Numbered from the stretch's first letter, positions 53,205 to 61,933 are shown. The stretch: DNA of 64,000 nucleotides from Oscillospiraceae bacterium (GCA_015068235.1 SVKY01000003.1:1-64000); one strand, 5' to 3'. Translations and numbers: made by a program. Notes: a model not told the origin generated them from the sequence alone.

Positions 53205-53885
53205 CTATCCTTTTTCATCATTTCTATGAATTCTTATCATTTCATGCAAAGTCTGAAGTGCATCATGCAGGCATCCGATTTGATCAATGAGTCCGCTTTC
53301 CACCGCCTCCTTGCCGTAGACGATGGTACCGACATCGGTTGCGATCTGACCTGTTGCCATCATATATTCCGAAAATTTTTCTCGTGTAATGTTGGAATTT
53401 TGTGTCACGAAATCCGTAATTTGCTCCTGAATCCGCTGAAAATAGTGGTACGTCGCCGGCGCGCCTACCACCAAACCACTCATACGAACCGGATGGATCA
53501 TCATGCTTGCTGTCGGTGCGATCATGCTTTTTTTCGCTGACACTGCAAGTGGAATACCAATAGAATGGCCGCCGCCCAAAACGAGCGAAACCGTTGGTTT
53601 TTTCATGCCTGCAATCAGCTCCGAGATCGCAAGTCCTGCCTCAATATCGCCACCGACCGTATTCAGCAGCAATAGCAGCCCGTCGATTTCATCGCTCTCC
53701 TCGATCGTTGCCAAAAGCGGTATCACGTGCTCATATTTTGTCGTTTTCACACTCTCAGGCGCAACCTGATGCCCCTCGATTTGTCCAATAATGGTTAGAG
53801 TATATATTGTACCCTTGTCGGTTTTAGTAATGCCTGCGCCTAAGTCCTCAATACGTTCATTTGTGTTGTTCTTTTCCTCGCTCAT
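53205..53885 (-). CDS. tepA: ClpP-like protease TepA
   Basis: Clp-protease-fold serine peptidase related to Bacillus TepA, reported there to help protein export and spore protein degradation. 226 residues from ATG 53883-53885, with GGAGAGGG upstream; the frame is open to 54143 but overlaps the divergent promoter and gene, so that extension is rejected. Catalytic Ser in LGGGHSIGIPLAVSA near residue 107 and His in MMIHPVRM near 132. LNTVGGDIEAGLAI is the usual NSPGG-like turn. Confidence 0.92.
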   Translation of the reverse strand: MSEEKNNTNERIEDLGAGITKTDKGTIYTLTIIGQIEGHQVAPESVKTTKYEHVIPLLATIEESDEIDGLLLLLNTVGGDIEAGLAISELIAGMKKPTVSLVLGGGHSIGIPLAVSAKKSMIAPTASMMIHPVRMSGLVVGAPATYHYFQRIQEQITDFVTQNSNITREKFSEYMMATGQIATDVGTIVYGKEAVESGLIDQIGCLHDALQTLHEMIRIHRNDEKG

Positions 53886-53917
53886 GTTCCCTCTCCTTTC
53901 GCAATGCAATATAGTAT

Positions 53918-53946
53918 TTGCAAATTTAGAAAAAACATGATATAAT
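53918..53946 (+). promoter_or_regulatory. Promoter of the TSCPD-domain gene
   Basis: TTGCAA (53918-53923), 17-nt spacer, TATAAT (53941-53946), followed by AAAGGAG and the ATG at 53973. Confidence 0.78.
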
Positions 53947-53972
53947 TTCAAAAAAAGCAAAGGAGCACAAAA

Positions 53973-54221
53973 ATGCAGTACGAATACAAAACCTCCGGAA
54001 CCTGTGCCGGCAAGATCGTCATCGAGCTTGACGGAGATATTGTCAAAAATGTCCGCTTTATCGGCGGCTGTCACGGCAATACGCAGGGCATTTCCAAGCT
54101 TGTTGAAGGAATGAAGGTTGACGATGTCATCACCCGTCTGCAAGGCATTTCCTGCGGCATGAAAGCCACCTCCTGCCCCGATCAGCTCGCAAAGGCTTTG
54201 ATCTCCGCAAAATCAAATTAA
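53973..54221 (+). CDS. TSCPD domain-containing protein
   Basis: 82-residue protein made entirely of the TSCPD domain, found alone or at the end of some ribonucleotide reductases. Conserved cysteines at TCAGKI, GGCHGNTQGI, GISCGMKATSCPDQLA suggest metal binding. Its function as a free protein is not known. AAAGGAG precedes the ATG; own promoter and a strong terminator make it a single-gene unit divergent from tepA. Confidence 0.93.
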   Translation: MQYEYKTSGTCAGKIVIELDGDIVKNVRFIGGCHGNTQGISKLVEGMKVDDVITRLQGISCGMKATSCPDQLAKALISAKSN

Positions 54222-54240
54222 TACATTTAATATTTACGCA

Positions 54241-54281
54241 CATCGCAGAAATTGCAGCTATCTGTTGCAATTTCTGCGATG
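54241..54281 (+). terminator. Terminator of the TSCPD-domain gene
   Basis: Perfect 16-bp stem CATCGCAGAAATTGCA (54241-54256 with 54266-54281), 9-nt loop, followed by AATTATTTTGT. Confidence 0.85.
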
Positions 54282-54381
54282 AATTATTTTGTCTATTATT
54301 ATTTCTCATAACAACTTCATAACATCTGCGCTGTATCTTAAAAAAGCAAAGAAACAGAATGAATTTTCAGGAGGTATATTT

Positions 54382-57300
54382 ATGAAGCGTTTTATTGTTA
54401 GTGCCATCATTGTTTGCGTAATTTTTGCCATGATACCCATACTAACGGCGTCAGCAAACACGCAACATCAAAAGGTCGAAATACAAAGCATCACACAGGA
54501 CAACTGCCCCCATGCTTGTTTGCATGTCTTTTGCTGTGACATTGACGGTTGCATTAGTTGTGGCTGCCCGAACGATGGCACATGGCAGGTAGAGCATAAT
54601 TTTGCAGATGGCTATTGCTTATGGTGCGGCTGTTCTGAGGAAAATCCAACGCAAGACAACAGCTTCCATTGGACGTTTAATGAAAGCAGTGGTGAGCTTT
54701 CCATCCACGGAAAAGGAGATATGCCGGATTATGAATATGAATATTTTTATGACATGGTCGGCAAATACGAATACGTCTCAACACCTTGGTTTGAGTATCG
54801 ATATGATATTAAATCTGTAACAATCTCTCAGGGCATAACGTCCATTGGTAATTATGCTTTTTTTGATTGCGCCAATCTTAAAAGTATATATATTCCCGAC
54901 AGCGTGAGGCACATCGGTGAGTGTGCATTCGAGCTTTGCTCCGATCAAATGAGCATTTATATCGATGATCTGTTGGCATGGGTCACAATCTCATTTGATA
55001 GTCACCCCGCAGCTAAAAAAATATATATAAACAATGTGCTTGCGACAGATATTATCATTCCCGATGGTATAACGCACATCAGTGACGGGGCATTCTGGAA
55101 TTGTTGCAGTCTGACAAGCGTGACGATTCCCGGCAGCGTAACAACCATAGGCGACAACGCATTTTGTGGGTGCCTCAATTTATCGAACGTGACGATCGCT
55201 GACGGTGTTACGGAAATAGGCGATTGGGCATTCTACTACTGCGAAAAACTGACGAAGGTAACAATTCCCACCAGTTTAACGAGCATTGGAGTTCGTACAT
55301 TCTCTGACTGCAAAAGTCTTACGGACATAACTATCCCGGACAGTGTAACGAGCATCGGCGTTTCTGCGTTCTCCAACTGTAGCAGTCTGACGAGCGTAAC
55401 GATTCCTGACAGTGTGACAATCATTGGTGCTGAAGCATTCTATCGCTGCGCCGCTTTGACGAGTGTAACGCTTTCTGACAGCGTAGCAATGATCGACACT
55501 TCTACATTCTATAACTGTGATAGTCTGACAAGCATTACCATTCCTGACAGCGTAAAAAGCATCGGCAAATCTGCGTTCTATGGCTGTGAGAACCTGACAA
55601 GTGTGGCAATTCCCGACAGTGTAAAAAGCATTGGCGAATCTGCATTTTTGAACTGCAGCAGCTTGAAGAATATGTGGATCCCCGACGGTGTAACGGAGAT
55701 CGGGGAAACAGCGTTCTATAACTGCAACAGCCTGACGAGTGTAGCGATTCCCGACAGTGTAAAAAGCATCGGTCCGTCTGCGTTCTATGGCTGCGAGAGC
55801 CTAAAGAGTGTAACGATTTCCGATAGTGTCAAAAGCATCGGAAAATCTGCTTTCGCTAACTGTTGTAACCTGACCGGTATTTGGGTCGATGATGCAAATC
55901 TATCTTACAGCTCAGACGATCAGGGTGTGTTGTTTAACAAGGAGAAAACAACTCTGCTGCAATGTCCCGGTGGTTATTTCGGAGATTATATCATCCCTGA
56001 CAGCGTAACGATCATCAGTGATTATGCTTTCTATGGCTGCATTGCCTTGAGAAATGTAACGATCCCCAACGGCGTAACGTACATCAACAATTTTACATTT
56101 TATGATTGCTGCAGCCTAACGAGCGTGACGATTCCCAACAGCGTAACAGGCATTAACAGATGTGCGTTCTCGAACTGCAGCAGCCTTACGAGTGTGAAGA
56201 TTCCCGATAGCGTAACATACATCGGCAATAGTACGTTCTCTAACTGCAGCAGCCTTACGAGCGTGACGATTCCCAACAGCGTAACATACATCAGCAAATA
56301 TGCGTTCTCTAACTGCAGCAGTCTGAAAAGTATAACGATCCCCAACAGCGTAACGAGCATCGGCTACTATGCGTTCCGTGACTGCATAAGTCTAACGAGC
56401 GTGACCATCCCCAAGAGCATGACAAGCATCGATCAAAACACATTCAGTGGTTGCAGCAGTTTAAGCAGCATCGTAATCCCGGACAGCGTAACAAGTATCG
56501 GCTGGCGTGCGTTCGACGGTTGCGCGAACCTGACGGATGTTTACTACAGCGGAACAGAGGATGCATGGAATGCCATCAGCATCGATTCATATAACACAGC
56601 GCTAACCTCCGCCACGATCCACTACAATCATCTCTTTGACGAAAGTCTAAATCCAAGCATGAATATTTCCGCAGGCGCAGAAATGTCAGTAAGCTACAGC
56701 ATCACGGCAAGTGAAGTCAGCGAGTTTGAGGATTTCTATTTGCTCGTGGAAAAAGAGATGGCAGACGGCGAGATCGTCAGCACAGCTTATGGCGTTGTGG
56801 ACGAACGAACGACACGCAATTCTGAGGAGCGTCAGCCCCTAAAAATTCTTAGCAATCCCGAAACCGGCGAGCCTGCAATGTACATAGCGTCTTATGAAGG
56901 TATCAACGCCAAAGAAATGGGTGACAGCTTCACGACAACCCTTTACGGCGTAGATGCCGAAGGCAAGATACATTACAGAACCATCGAGACTTCTTCCATG
57001 AAGGAATATTTGCTTTCGAGGCTGAACGGACAAACCGCCTCACCTGAGCTAAAAACCATGGTCGTGGATATGCTCAAATACGGCGCCGCTGCACAGATTC
57101 GCTTGGGCTACAATACCGAGAATTTAGTGACCGCCGACTTGACGGAAGAACAGCTTTCTTACGCAACACAGGGGATTCCCGAAGCAGCGAACAATGCAGC
57201 TTCTGCTGGTACCGGTGCAGCCGTAAATACCAACATCACAGTAGGCGCAAAAGTACAGCTGAACCTGTCCTGCATCTACACCACCGCAACCGACCCGAAT

Positions 57301-57603
57301 GCGGTCAAGTGCGTCATCACCGACAGCGAGGGCAAGATTCTTGCGGAAATTGCAGCGACCAACAAGGGCAATATCATGTTCTCCGCAATTTATGAGAACG
57401 TGGGCGCAAAGGAGATGCGTGATGTCATCAATGCCACCTTCTACGAAGGCGAAACGGCAATCTCCCAGACCGTCTCCTGGAGCGTGGAAAGCTACGTCGC
57501 CCAGGTCCGAGCCAAGACCACCGCAACCGAGGACGAAATCGCCATGGTCAATGCCATGCTCACCTACGGAGATTCCGTCGCCGCTTACATGGAAGCAAAG
57601 TAA
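54382..57603 (+). CDS. Secreted BspA-type leucine-rich repeat protein with shared C-terminal domain
   Basis: Exported surface protein of 1073 residues. ATG 54382 was chosen because CAGGAGG precedes it and a signal peptide follows (residues 1-23, VSAIIVCVIFAMIPILTASA); the frame is open from 54289. A Cys/His-rich stretch (about 45-90) comes next. From about 150 to 740 lie roughly 24 LRR_5 units of about 23 residues, with the pattern IPDSVTSIGxxAFxxCSSLTSVT. One break at about 500-525 (GIWVDDANLSYSSDDQGVLF) is a known capping insert of this family. Residues about 755-1073 match the end of the protein at 35198-40774. LRR_5 proteins often bind host or polymer ligands; the target here is unknown. 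The gene is one of few on the plus strand. Confidence 0.92.
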   Translation: MKRFIVSAIIVCVIFAMIPILTASANTQHQKVEIQSITQDNCPHACLHVFCCDIDGCISCGCPNDGTWQVEHNFADGYCLWCGCSEENPTQDNSFHWTFNESSGELSIHGKGDMPDYEYEYFYDMVGKYEYVSTPWFEYRYDIKSVTISQGITSIGNYAFFDCANLKSIYIPDSVRHIGECAFELCSDQMSIYIDDLLAWVTISFDSHPAAKKIYINNVLATDIIIPDGITHISDGAFWNCCSLTSVTIPGSVTTIGDNAFCGCLNLSNVTIADGVTEIGDWAFYYCEKLTKVTIPTSLTSIGVRTFSDCKSLTDITIPDSVTSIGVSAFSNCSSLTSVTIPDSVTIIGAEAFYRCAALTSVTLSDSVAMIDTSTFYNCDSLTSITIPDSVKSIGKSAFYGCENLTSVAIPDSVKSIGESAFLNCSSLKNMWIPDGVTEIGETAFYNCNSLTSVAIPDSVKSIGPSAFYGCESLKSVTISDSVKSIGKSAFANCCNLTGIWVDDANLSYSSDDQGVLFNKEKTTLLQCPGGYFGDYIIPDSVTIISDYAFYGCIALRNVTIPNGVTYINNFTFYDCCSLTSVTIPNSVTGINRCAFSNCSSLTSVKIPDSVTYIGNSTFSNCSSLTSVTIPNSVTYISKYAFSNCSSLKSITIPNSVTSIGYYAFRDCISLTSVTIPKSMTSIDQNTFSGCSSLSSIVIPDSVTSIGWRAFDGCANLTDVYYSGTEDAWNAISIDSYNTALTSATIHYNHLFDESLNPSMNISAGAEMSVSYSITASEVSEFEDFYLLVEKEMADGEIVSTAYGVVDERTTRNSEERQPLKILSNPETGEPAMYIASYEGINAKEMGDSFTTTLYGVDAEGKIHYRTIETSSMKEYLLSRLNGQTASPELKTMVVDMLKYGAAAQIRLGYNTENLVTADLTEEQLSYATQGIPEAANNAASAGTGAAVNTNITVGAKVQLNLSCIYTTATDPNAVKCVITDSEGKILAEIAATNKGNIMFSAIYENVGAKEMRDVINATFYEGETAISQTVSWSVESYVAQVRAKTTATEDEIAMVNAMLTYGDSVAAYMEAK
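54830..56540 (+). repeat. Tandem 69-bp leucine-rich repeat array
   Basis: About 24 near-regular units inside the LRR gene, each coding (S/N)C(S/N)SLTSVTIP(D/N)SVTSIG and a variable xxAF. Several neighbouring units share long identical stretches, for example around 55380-55800 and 56100-56400, as expected for recent unit duplication. Confidence 0.85.
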
Positions 57604-57642
57604 GGCAATCACGCAAAACACTCAAACTCAATATTGCAACCT

Positions 57643-57686
57643 ATCAACAAACGGGTGAAGCCCATCGACTTCACCCGTTTGTTGAT
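57643..57686 (+). terminator. Large perfect hairpin after the LRR gene
   Basis: 18-bp perfect stem ATCAACAAACGGGTGAAG (57643-57660 with 57669-57686), 8-nt loop, 40 nt after the stop. No T-run follows, so the terminator role is likely but not certain. Confidence 0.7.
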
Positions 57687-57704
57687 TGGTTCACATTGTA
57701 TTTC

Positions 57705-57915
57705 AAATTCCGATTGATCGAACAGAACGTATCAACCACTGTAGGGGAGGGTTATGACCCTCCCGTGTGCAGGAACCACCATAATTGTTTTTAATTATCG
57801 TGAAATATTACGTTTTCACATTGGTTTGCTGCGAAATTCTACCGTTTTCTGTGCGGGAGGGTCATGACCCTCCCCTACAGCGTAAAACGATAATCTCATC
57901 GGTAAATCGGAATTT
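57705..57915. mobile_element. MITE-like 211-bp inverted-repeat element, no coding capacity
   Basis: Ends carry AAATTCCGATT (57705-57715) and its inverse (57905-57915). Inside each end sits an inverted copy of a 34-bp block, CTGTAGGGGAGGGTTATGAC then CCTCCCG (about 57742-57775 and 57854-57888), each block itself palindromic (GGGAGGGTCATGACCCTCCC). The AT-rich middle has no ORF. The whole gap 57604-57930 holds only the hairpin above and this element. Confidence 0.7.
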
Positions 57916-57930
57916 TGATCACATCTTTTA

Positions 57931-60372
57931 TCAGGATTTCATATTATTTATAAAACGCATTAGAATTGTTGCAACTTGTGCTCTGGTTGCGTTTCCTTGC
58001 GGCATCAGCTTGCCATCTGCGCCATTGATCAAGCCCTCTGCCACTGTCCAACGGATCGCATCTTTTGCATAAGAACTTACCTTATTCCCATCGGGGAAGC
58101 TGCTCAAATCCGCTCTTGCGGAGGTGTCGATCCCTCTGCCGTTTGCATAGCGGTACAAGATCGCAGCCATTTGTTCTCGAGTGATTTTTCCGTTTGGGTT
58201 GAACTTATTGTTACCCACGCCTGTGACAACACCGCTGTTCGCCGCCCAGGCAACCGCATTGGTATACCATTGGTTGTTCGCAACATCGGTAAAATTGTTT
58301 ACGCCCTCTGCTGGCTGACCTGCATATCTCCAAAGTACCGTTACAAGCATCGCTCTTGTCATGGCTGTGTTCGGCGCAAATGTTGTATCGCTCATGCCGC
58401 CGAATAACCCCTGAGATACCGCAAAGTCTACCGATTCATGGAACCAATGGCTCGCATTGACGTCCTTGAACTTCTCGCTCGGGCAACTGCTTCCGCCATT
58501 GCAAGGTGTCTGCACACCTGTTGCAGGAATCTCCTCTGTTTTCGTTTCCCAACAGCGAGTACAGGTGTATGTTTTAAGTCCATTTTGCGTTGCAGTGGGC
58601 TGAAGCGTTACTGCACCGCTGTTCCACGCATGCCCAAGCGGTTCGGTATCATTGCTTGTATAGCTATCATCACATTCCGAACATACATAAATTGTATATC
58701 CTTGCTCCGTGCAAGTCGCTTCCGTCACAAAGGAATTGTACTGATGCAAATGCTCCACAGAAAAATAATGCCAATCACTATTTTGAAACAGCCAATTGGA
58801 TCCATTCGTTTCCCAATAGTTTGCATTTGTTGATTGTACTAACACTCTATATGTGCCTCTTGTTAATGTTCGTGATATTCCACTCGATGCGTAATGGATA
58901 TTTTCCAATCTTTCATAATTACCACTCGTTTCCAATCTATCAATAAACAAGTTATAATGCGTAGTGTTCGAAGTAGACTCCCAGTTGAATACAATCGGCA
59001 TTTTCTCATCATATATTGACTGAGTTCCTGTCAGCACAGGCTTTCCCGGTCGATACATTTCGACATCCACAGCACTGTCGTCCGAAGATGTTTCGTTTAC
59101 TATCGCAAAGGTCGAAGTATGCAGTTTTTCTGACGAGGAATACATTATCGCAGTTTTCGGACCGGTTGCAACATAGCCGTATGCCGTTGCTCTCACGACA
59201 TATGAATATGTCCCTACGCCCAAATCATTGAATCTTACTCCCTTGTCCACCTCGCTTCCATTTAAGGAATAAGAGGCTGTATCTATCGATACCGATGTTC
59301 CCGTCAACGCAGATGATTCATCGCTGTCCGCAGGGTAAACATATGCCGAAACTGCCGAGATTCTATTATACTCCGAGCTAATCGTACCACCAATTGAGAA
59401 TACTGAACCTGCGGTAAGTTGAGTCGGGGCATTGACCCCGCTAATGTTCAAATCCACATATGAATAAGTCAATTCGCAATCTCCGGCATAAACATATCCG
59501 TCTTTTCCATTCTTTGCGATAACCTTATACCAATAATTTCCTGAGCTGTTTACATAAAGCTTCGTTGCCGTATATAATGTACCAACACTTGGATGTTCCA
59601 CATTTTCGGATTTAGAATCTGTACTTTCACTGCAAGGTAACGATTTTACATAGGCACCCGAATCTGTAATCGTAATGTCGCAATAAGTGGGGTAAGCCGT
59701 GCACTGAGAAAGATAATCACCTGTAATGCTTGCATTTTCATTGTAGTATTGATAAGTACGATCAATTGTATCATATATCGTATATCCATCTTTTGCATAT
59801 GTTGCCGAATTCCCATTTACCGTAATATCCCACATGACAGCATTTGCAGGGTCTAAGACTTGATAAACATTTCCCGAAACTTGACTTGCAAGGATGACCC
59901 AATGACCTGCAGCAGAATAATTCGGAAGATGAATAATGAGCGGACTATACTTTCCGTTTCCGTTGATATAGTTACTCATACCGTTGGCAACCGATGGACT
60001 GCTTGTAGTCACACCCCATCCGTCAAAGTATGTATAACCATTATTCGTTTCCAAAATTGTTTTCGGTGTTTTGTTAATACCGATATAAGACAATGCCATA
60101 GAAATACTTGCTGTTCCACATTCGCTTCCAGGGCTTCCGTAACCACCAAAAGAACCGCTTGGCCAATATGCACTATAAAAATATGCTGATCCGGAGATTT
60201 GGGAAATATAGCGAATCGTACCGCAAGAAACATCGGATGAATAAGCGTTTTCAACCTTAGCATATGGGGTGTATTCCATCCCCCACGCTGCAGAAGTCTT
60301 GGGTGAAAGAATAGATACAGTACTAAGCAAAGTGCACACAAGAAGGGTAAATGCAATCACTCTTCGTTTCAT
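57931..60372 (-). CDS. Secreted C39-family peptidase with SH3-like, CxxC-repeat and three SLH domains
   Basis: Cell-wall-bound protein of 813 residues. Signal peptide 1-28 (ending SPKTSAA). Papain-like C39 domain, about 50-200: Cys85 in GSECGTASISMAL, His157 in AAGHWVILA, Asp174 in VLDPAN. SH3-like domain about 235-300 (TDSGAYVKSLP, YWYKVIAKNGKDGYVYAGDC). Two Ig-like segments, about 305-440 and 455-555. A CxxC repeat, about 560-620 (TEATCTEQGYTIYVCSECDD), related to those in the protein at 35198-40774. Three SLH domains, about 640-813 (FKDVNASHWFHESVDFAVSQ and onwards), tether it to a secondary wall polymer. AGGAGG precedes the ATG. No promoter is clear in the 70 nt before the gene; the structured RNA upstream may be its leader. 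Confidence 0.92.
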   Translation of the reverse strand: MKRRVIAFTLLVCTLLSTVSILSPKTSAAWGMEYTPYAKVENAYSSDVSCGTIRYISQISGSAYFYSAYWPSGSFGGYGSPGSECGTASISMALSYIGINKTPKTILETNNGYTYFDGWGVTTSSPSVANGMSNYINGNGKYSPLIIHLPNYSAAGHWVILASQVSGNVYQVLDPANAVMWDITVNGNSATYAKDGYTIYDTIDRTYQYYNENASITGDYLSQCTAYPTYCDITITDSGAYVKSLPCSESTDSKSENVEHPSVGTLYTATKLYVNSSGNYWYKVIAKNGKDGYVYAGDCELTYSYVDLNISGVNAPTQLTAGSVFSIGGTISSEYNRISAVSAYVYPADSDESSALTGTSVSIDTASYSLNGSEVDKGVRFNDLGVGTYSYVVRATAYGYVATGPKTAIMYSSSEKLHTSTFAIVNETSSDDSAVDVEMYRPGKPVLTGTQSIYDEKMPIVFNWESTSNTTHYNLFIDRLETSGNYERLENIHYASSGISRTLTRGTYRVLVQSTNANYWETNGSNWLFQNSDWHYFSVEHLHQYNSFVTEATCTEQGYTIYVCSECDDSYTSNDTEPLGHAWNSGAVTLQPTATQNGLKTYTCTRCWETKTEEIPATGVQTPCNGGSSCPSEKFKDVNASHWFHESVDFAVSQGLFGGMSDTTFAPNTAMTRAMLVTVLWRYAGQPAEGVNNFTDVANNQWYTNAVAWAANSGVVTGVGNNKFNPNGKITREQMAAILYRYANGRGIDTSARADLSSFPDGNKVSSYAKDAIRWTVAEGLINGADGKLMPQGNATRAQVATILMRFINNMKS

Positions 60373-60439
60373 AAAATAACCTCCTATTATTCGTATATTC
60401 GTCCATTGTTTTCTCGTTTAATCTAAATATCCCTCCTAA

Positions 60440-60597
60440 AGAAAAAGTGCGCAGCCGAAGCTGCGCACTGAAAAATGCATAGCTCCGATTGCTGCCACAC
60501 AAATCGAACACTCAGCGAGTATGCCAAAGTAGAGCCTGCATTTTTTCCAAAAGAAAAATACAAACTCGCAAAAGTGTTCAATATTAATTTGTGTGGC
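60440..60597 (-). ncRNA. Structured RNA of about 158 nt, unclassified (free sRNA or leader with attenuator)
   Basis: Minus strand. The expected start, 6-7 nt after the -10 box, is the first base of a closing helix. Three nested helices are perfect: 11 bp GCCACACAAAT (60587-60597 with 60494-60504), 7 bp GAACACT (60573-60579 with 60506-60512), 6 bp GCGAGT (60564-60569 with 60515-60520). They are separated by 7/1-nt and 3/2-nt internal loops and enclose a 43-nt apical region. An intrinsic terminator follows: 9-bp GTGCGCAGC stem (60447-60455 with 60460-60468), TTCG loop, T-run. The rod-like shape recalls 6S RNA but is shorter, and I could not match any family. Confidence 0.65.
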
Positions 60598-60603
60598 ATA
60601 TGT

Positions 60604-60633
60604 AGTATACCACACAAAGTTCTATAAATGCAA
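60604..60633 (-). promoter_or_regulatory. Promoter of the structured RNA
   Basis: TTGCAT (60628-60633), 18-nt spacer, TATACT (60604-60609), with TGG before the -10 box (extended -10). Confidence 0.65.
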
Positions 60634-60668
60634 GCAAAAAAAGCAATAATTTAGATAGAAATACAAAT

Positions 60669-60699
60669 AAGGCTGCCCCGATTGATTCGAGGCAGCCTT
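60669..60699 (-). terminator. Terminator after ftsZ
   Basis: 9-bp stem AAGGCTGCC/GGCAGCCTT (60669-60677 with 60691-60699), 13-nt loop, 12 nt after the ftsZ stop. Followed on the minus strand by TTATTTGTAT. Confidence 0.75.
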
Positions 60700-60710
60700 T
60701 ACTTTATTGT

Positions 60711-61793
60711 TTACTTGCGGAAGATGTCAAAGATGGCATCAATATCATCGATATCAGTGGGGTTTGCTCTTAGCGGCTCGGTCGGTGCCGAAGGAGTCTT
60801 GGAAGAGAAGATGCCCTTATTTGCTTCGGGAGCCTTCTTCTTTTCGTCGAAACCGGTTGCGATCACGGTAACACGCATCTCGTCTTCAAACTCATCGGAG
60901 AAGGTTGCACCGAAGATGATGTTCGCCTCGGGATTTGCAGCCTCCATGACGATATTTGCCGCAGTCTCGACATCGTCAAGACCCAGCTCGGAAGAACCGG
61001 TAACATTGATCAAAACGCCGGTAGCGCCGTTGATAGAGGTCTCCAACAGCGGACTTGCAACTGCTGCCATGGCAGCCTGCTCAGCCTTCTCTCTGCCGGA
61101 AGCGGTGCCGACACCCATGTGCGCGTGACCTGCATTCTTCATGATCGAAGACACGTCAGCAAAGTCGAGGTTGATGATCACACGATCGGAATAGCCGACC
61201 AACTCAGAAATCGAGGTAACCGCCTGCTTCAAAACATCATCGGCAATGCCGAATGCGTTGGCAAACGTGATCTTCTGATCCGTGACATACTTCAAGCGGT
61301 CATTCGGAATGATGATCAAGGAATCGACCTTATCGCTCAGACTGGCAATGCCTGCCTCTGCCTGCTTCATACGGTTTGCACCCTCGAAGCGGAAGGGCTT
61401 GGTAACAACACCAACGGTCAAAATGCCTGCTTCATGTGCCAAGTCAGCAATGATGGGAGCTGCACCTGTGCCGGTACCGCCGCCCATACCTGCGGTGATA
61501 AAGACCATGTCTGCACCTTCCAATGCCTTGGAGATCGCTGCGCGGCTCTCCTCTGCGGACTTCTTGCCGATCTCGGGCTTGGAGCCTGCGCCCATGCCGC
61601 CGGTCAGCTTCTCGCCGATCTGAAGCTTGTTGTCGCACTTAGACTTATTCAGATCCTGACGGTCTGTGTTGACGACGATGAATTCCACGCCGCCGATCTT
61701 ACCATCGATCATACGGTTGACAACATTGTTGCCTGCGCCGCCGACACCTATGACTTTAATATTAACTACCTTTTCTGCAAAAACTTCGGACAT
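60711..61793 (-). CDS. ftsZ: Cell division protein FtsZ
   Basis: Tubulin-like GTPase that forms the division ring. 360 residues. [14 protein letters not shown] near residue 15, the GTP-binding signature [12 protein letters not shown] near 103-114, and NLDFADV (the T7 synergy loop) near 205 are all present. A short linker (about 318-345) leads to a C-terminal peptide ending [11 protein letters not shown], a modest variant of the usual conserved tail. GGAGGAG precedes the ATG; own promoter at 61860-61888. Confidence 0.98.
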   Translation of the reverse strand: MSEVFAEKVVNIKVIGVGGAGNNVVNRMIDGKIGGVEFIVVNTDRQDLNKSKCDNKLQIGEKLTGGMGAGSKPEIGKKSAEESRAAISKALEGADMVFITAGMGGGTGTGAAPIIADLAHEAGILTVGVVTKPFRFEGANRMKQAEAGIASLSDKVDSLIIIPNDRLKYVTDQKITFANAFGIADDVLKQAVTSISELVGYSDRVIINLDFADVSSIMKNAGHAHMGVGTASGREKAEQAAMAAVASPLLETSINGATGVLINVTGSSELGLDDVETAANIVMEAANPEANIIFGATFSDEFEDEMRVTVIATGFDEKKKAPEANKGIFSSKTPSAPTEPLRANPTDIDDIDAIFDIFRK

Positions 61794-61859
61794 CGTTAAT
61801 CTCCTCCTATGTATACTGAAAAGCTACTATTGCTATTATATGCAGATTTATACTTTTCT

Positions 61860-61888
61860 ATTTTACCCTAAAATTGCTCTCAGGTCAA
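61860..61888 (-). promoter_or_regulatory. ftsZ promoter
   Basis: TTGACC (61883-61888), 17-nt spacer, TAAAAT (61860-61865) on the minus strand. A second possible -10 (TATAAT, 61835-61840) lacks a -35 box. Confidence 0.7.
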
Positions 61889-61933
61889 TAGAATTTCTCA
61901 TTTTTCGAAAAAATATTTACATAAATTCCAAAA

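Larger units (their letters stand above)
60373..60710. other. Intergenic region between ftsZ and the SLH protein gene
   Basis: 338 bases without a convincing gene. On the minus strand, in order: the ftsZ terminator (60669-60699), an AT-rich stretch, a promoter (60604-60633), a structured RNA ending in a strong terminator (60440-60597), then about 70 nt leading to the SLH gene. Confidence 0.75.

Noticed and set aside
53886..54143. 86-residue N-terminal extension of TepA
   Set aside because: It runs through the divergent promoter and the TSCPD gene. A good ribosome site and the family N-terminus place the start at 53885.
60423..60617. 64-codon minus-strand frame in the ftsZ-SLH gap
   Set aside because: It overlaps the structured RNA and its terminator, has no ribosome site and a Cys/Phe-rich random look.
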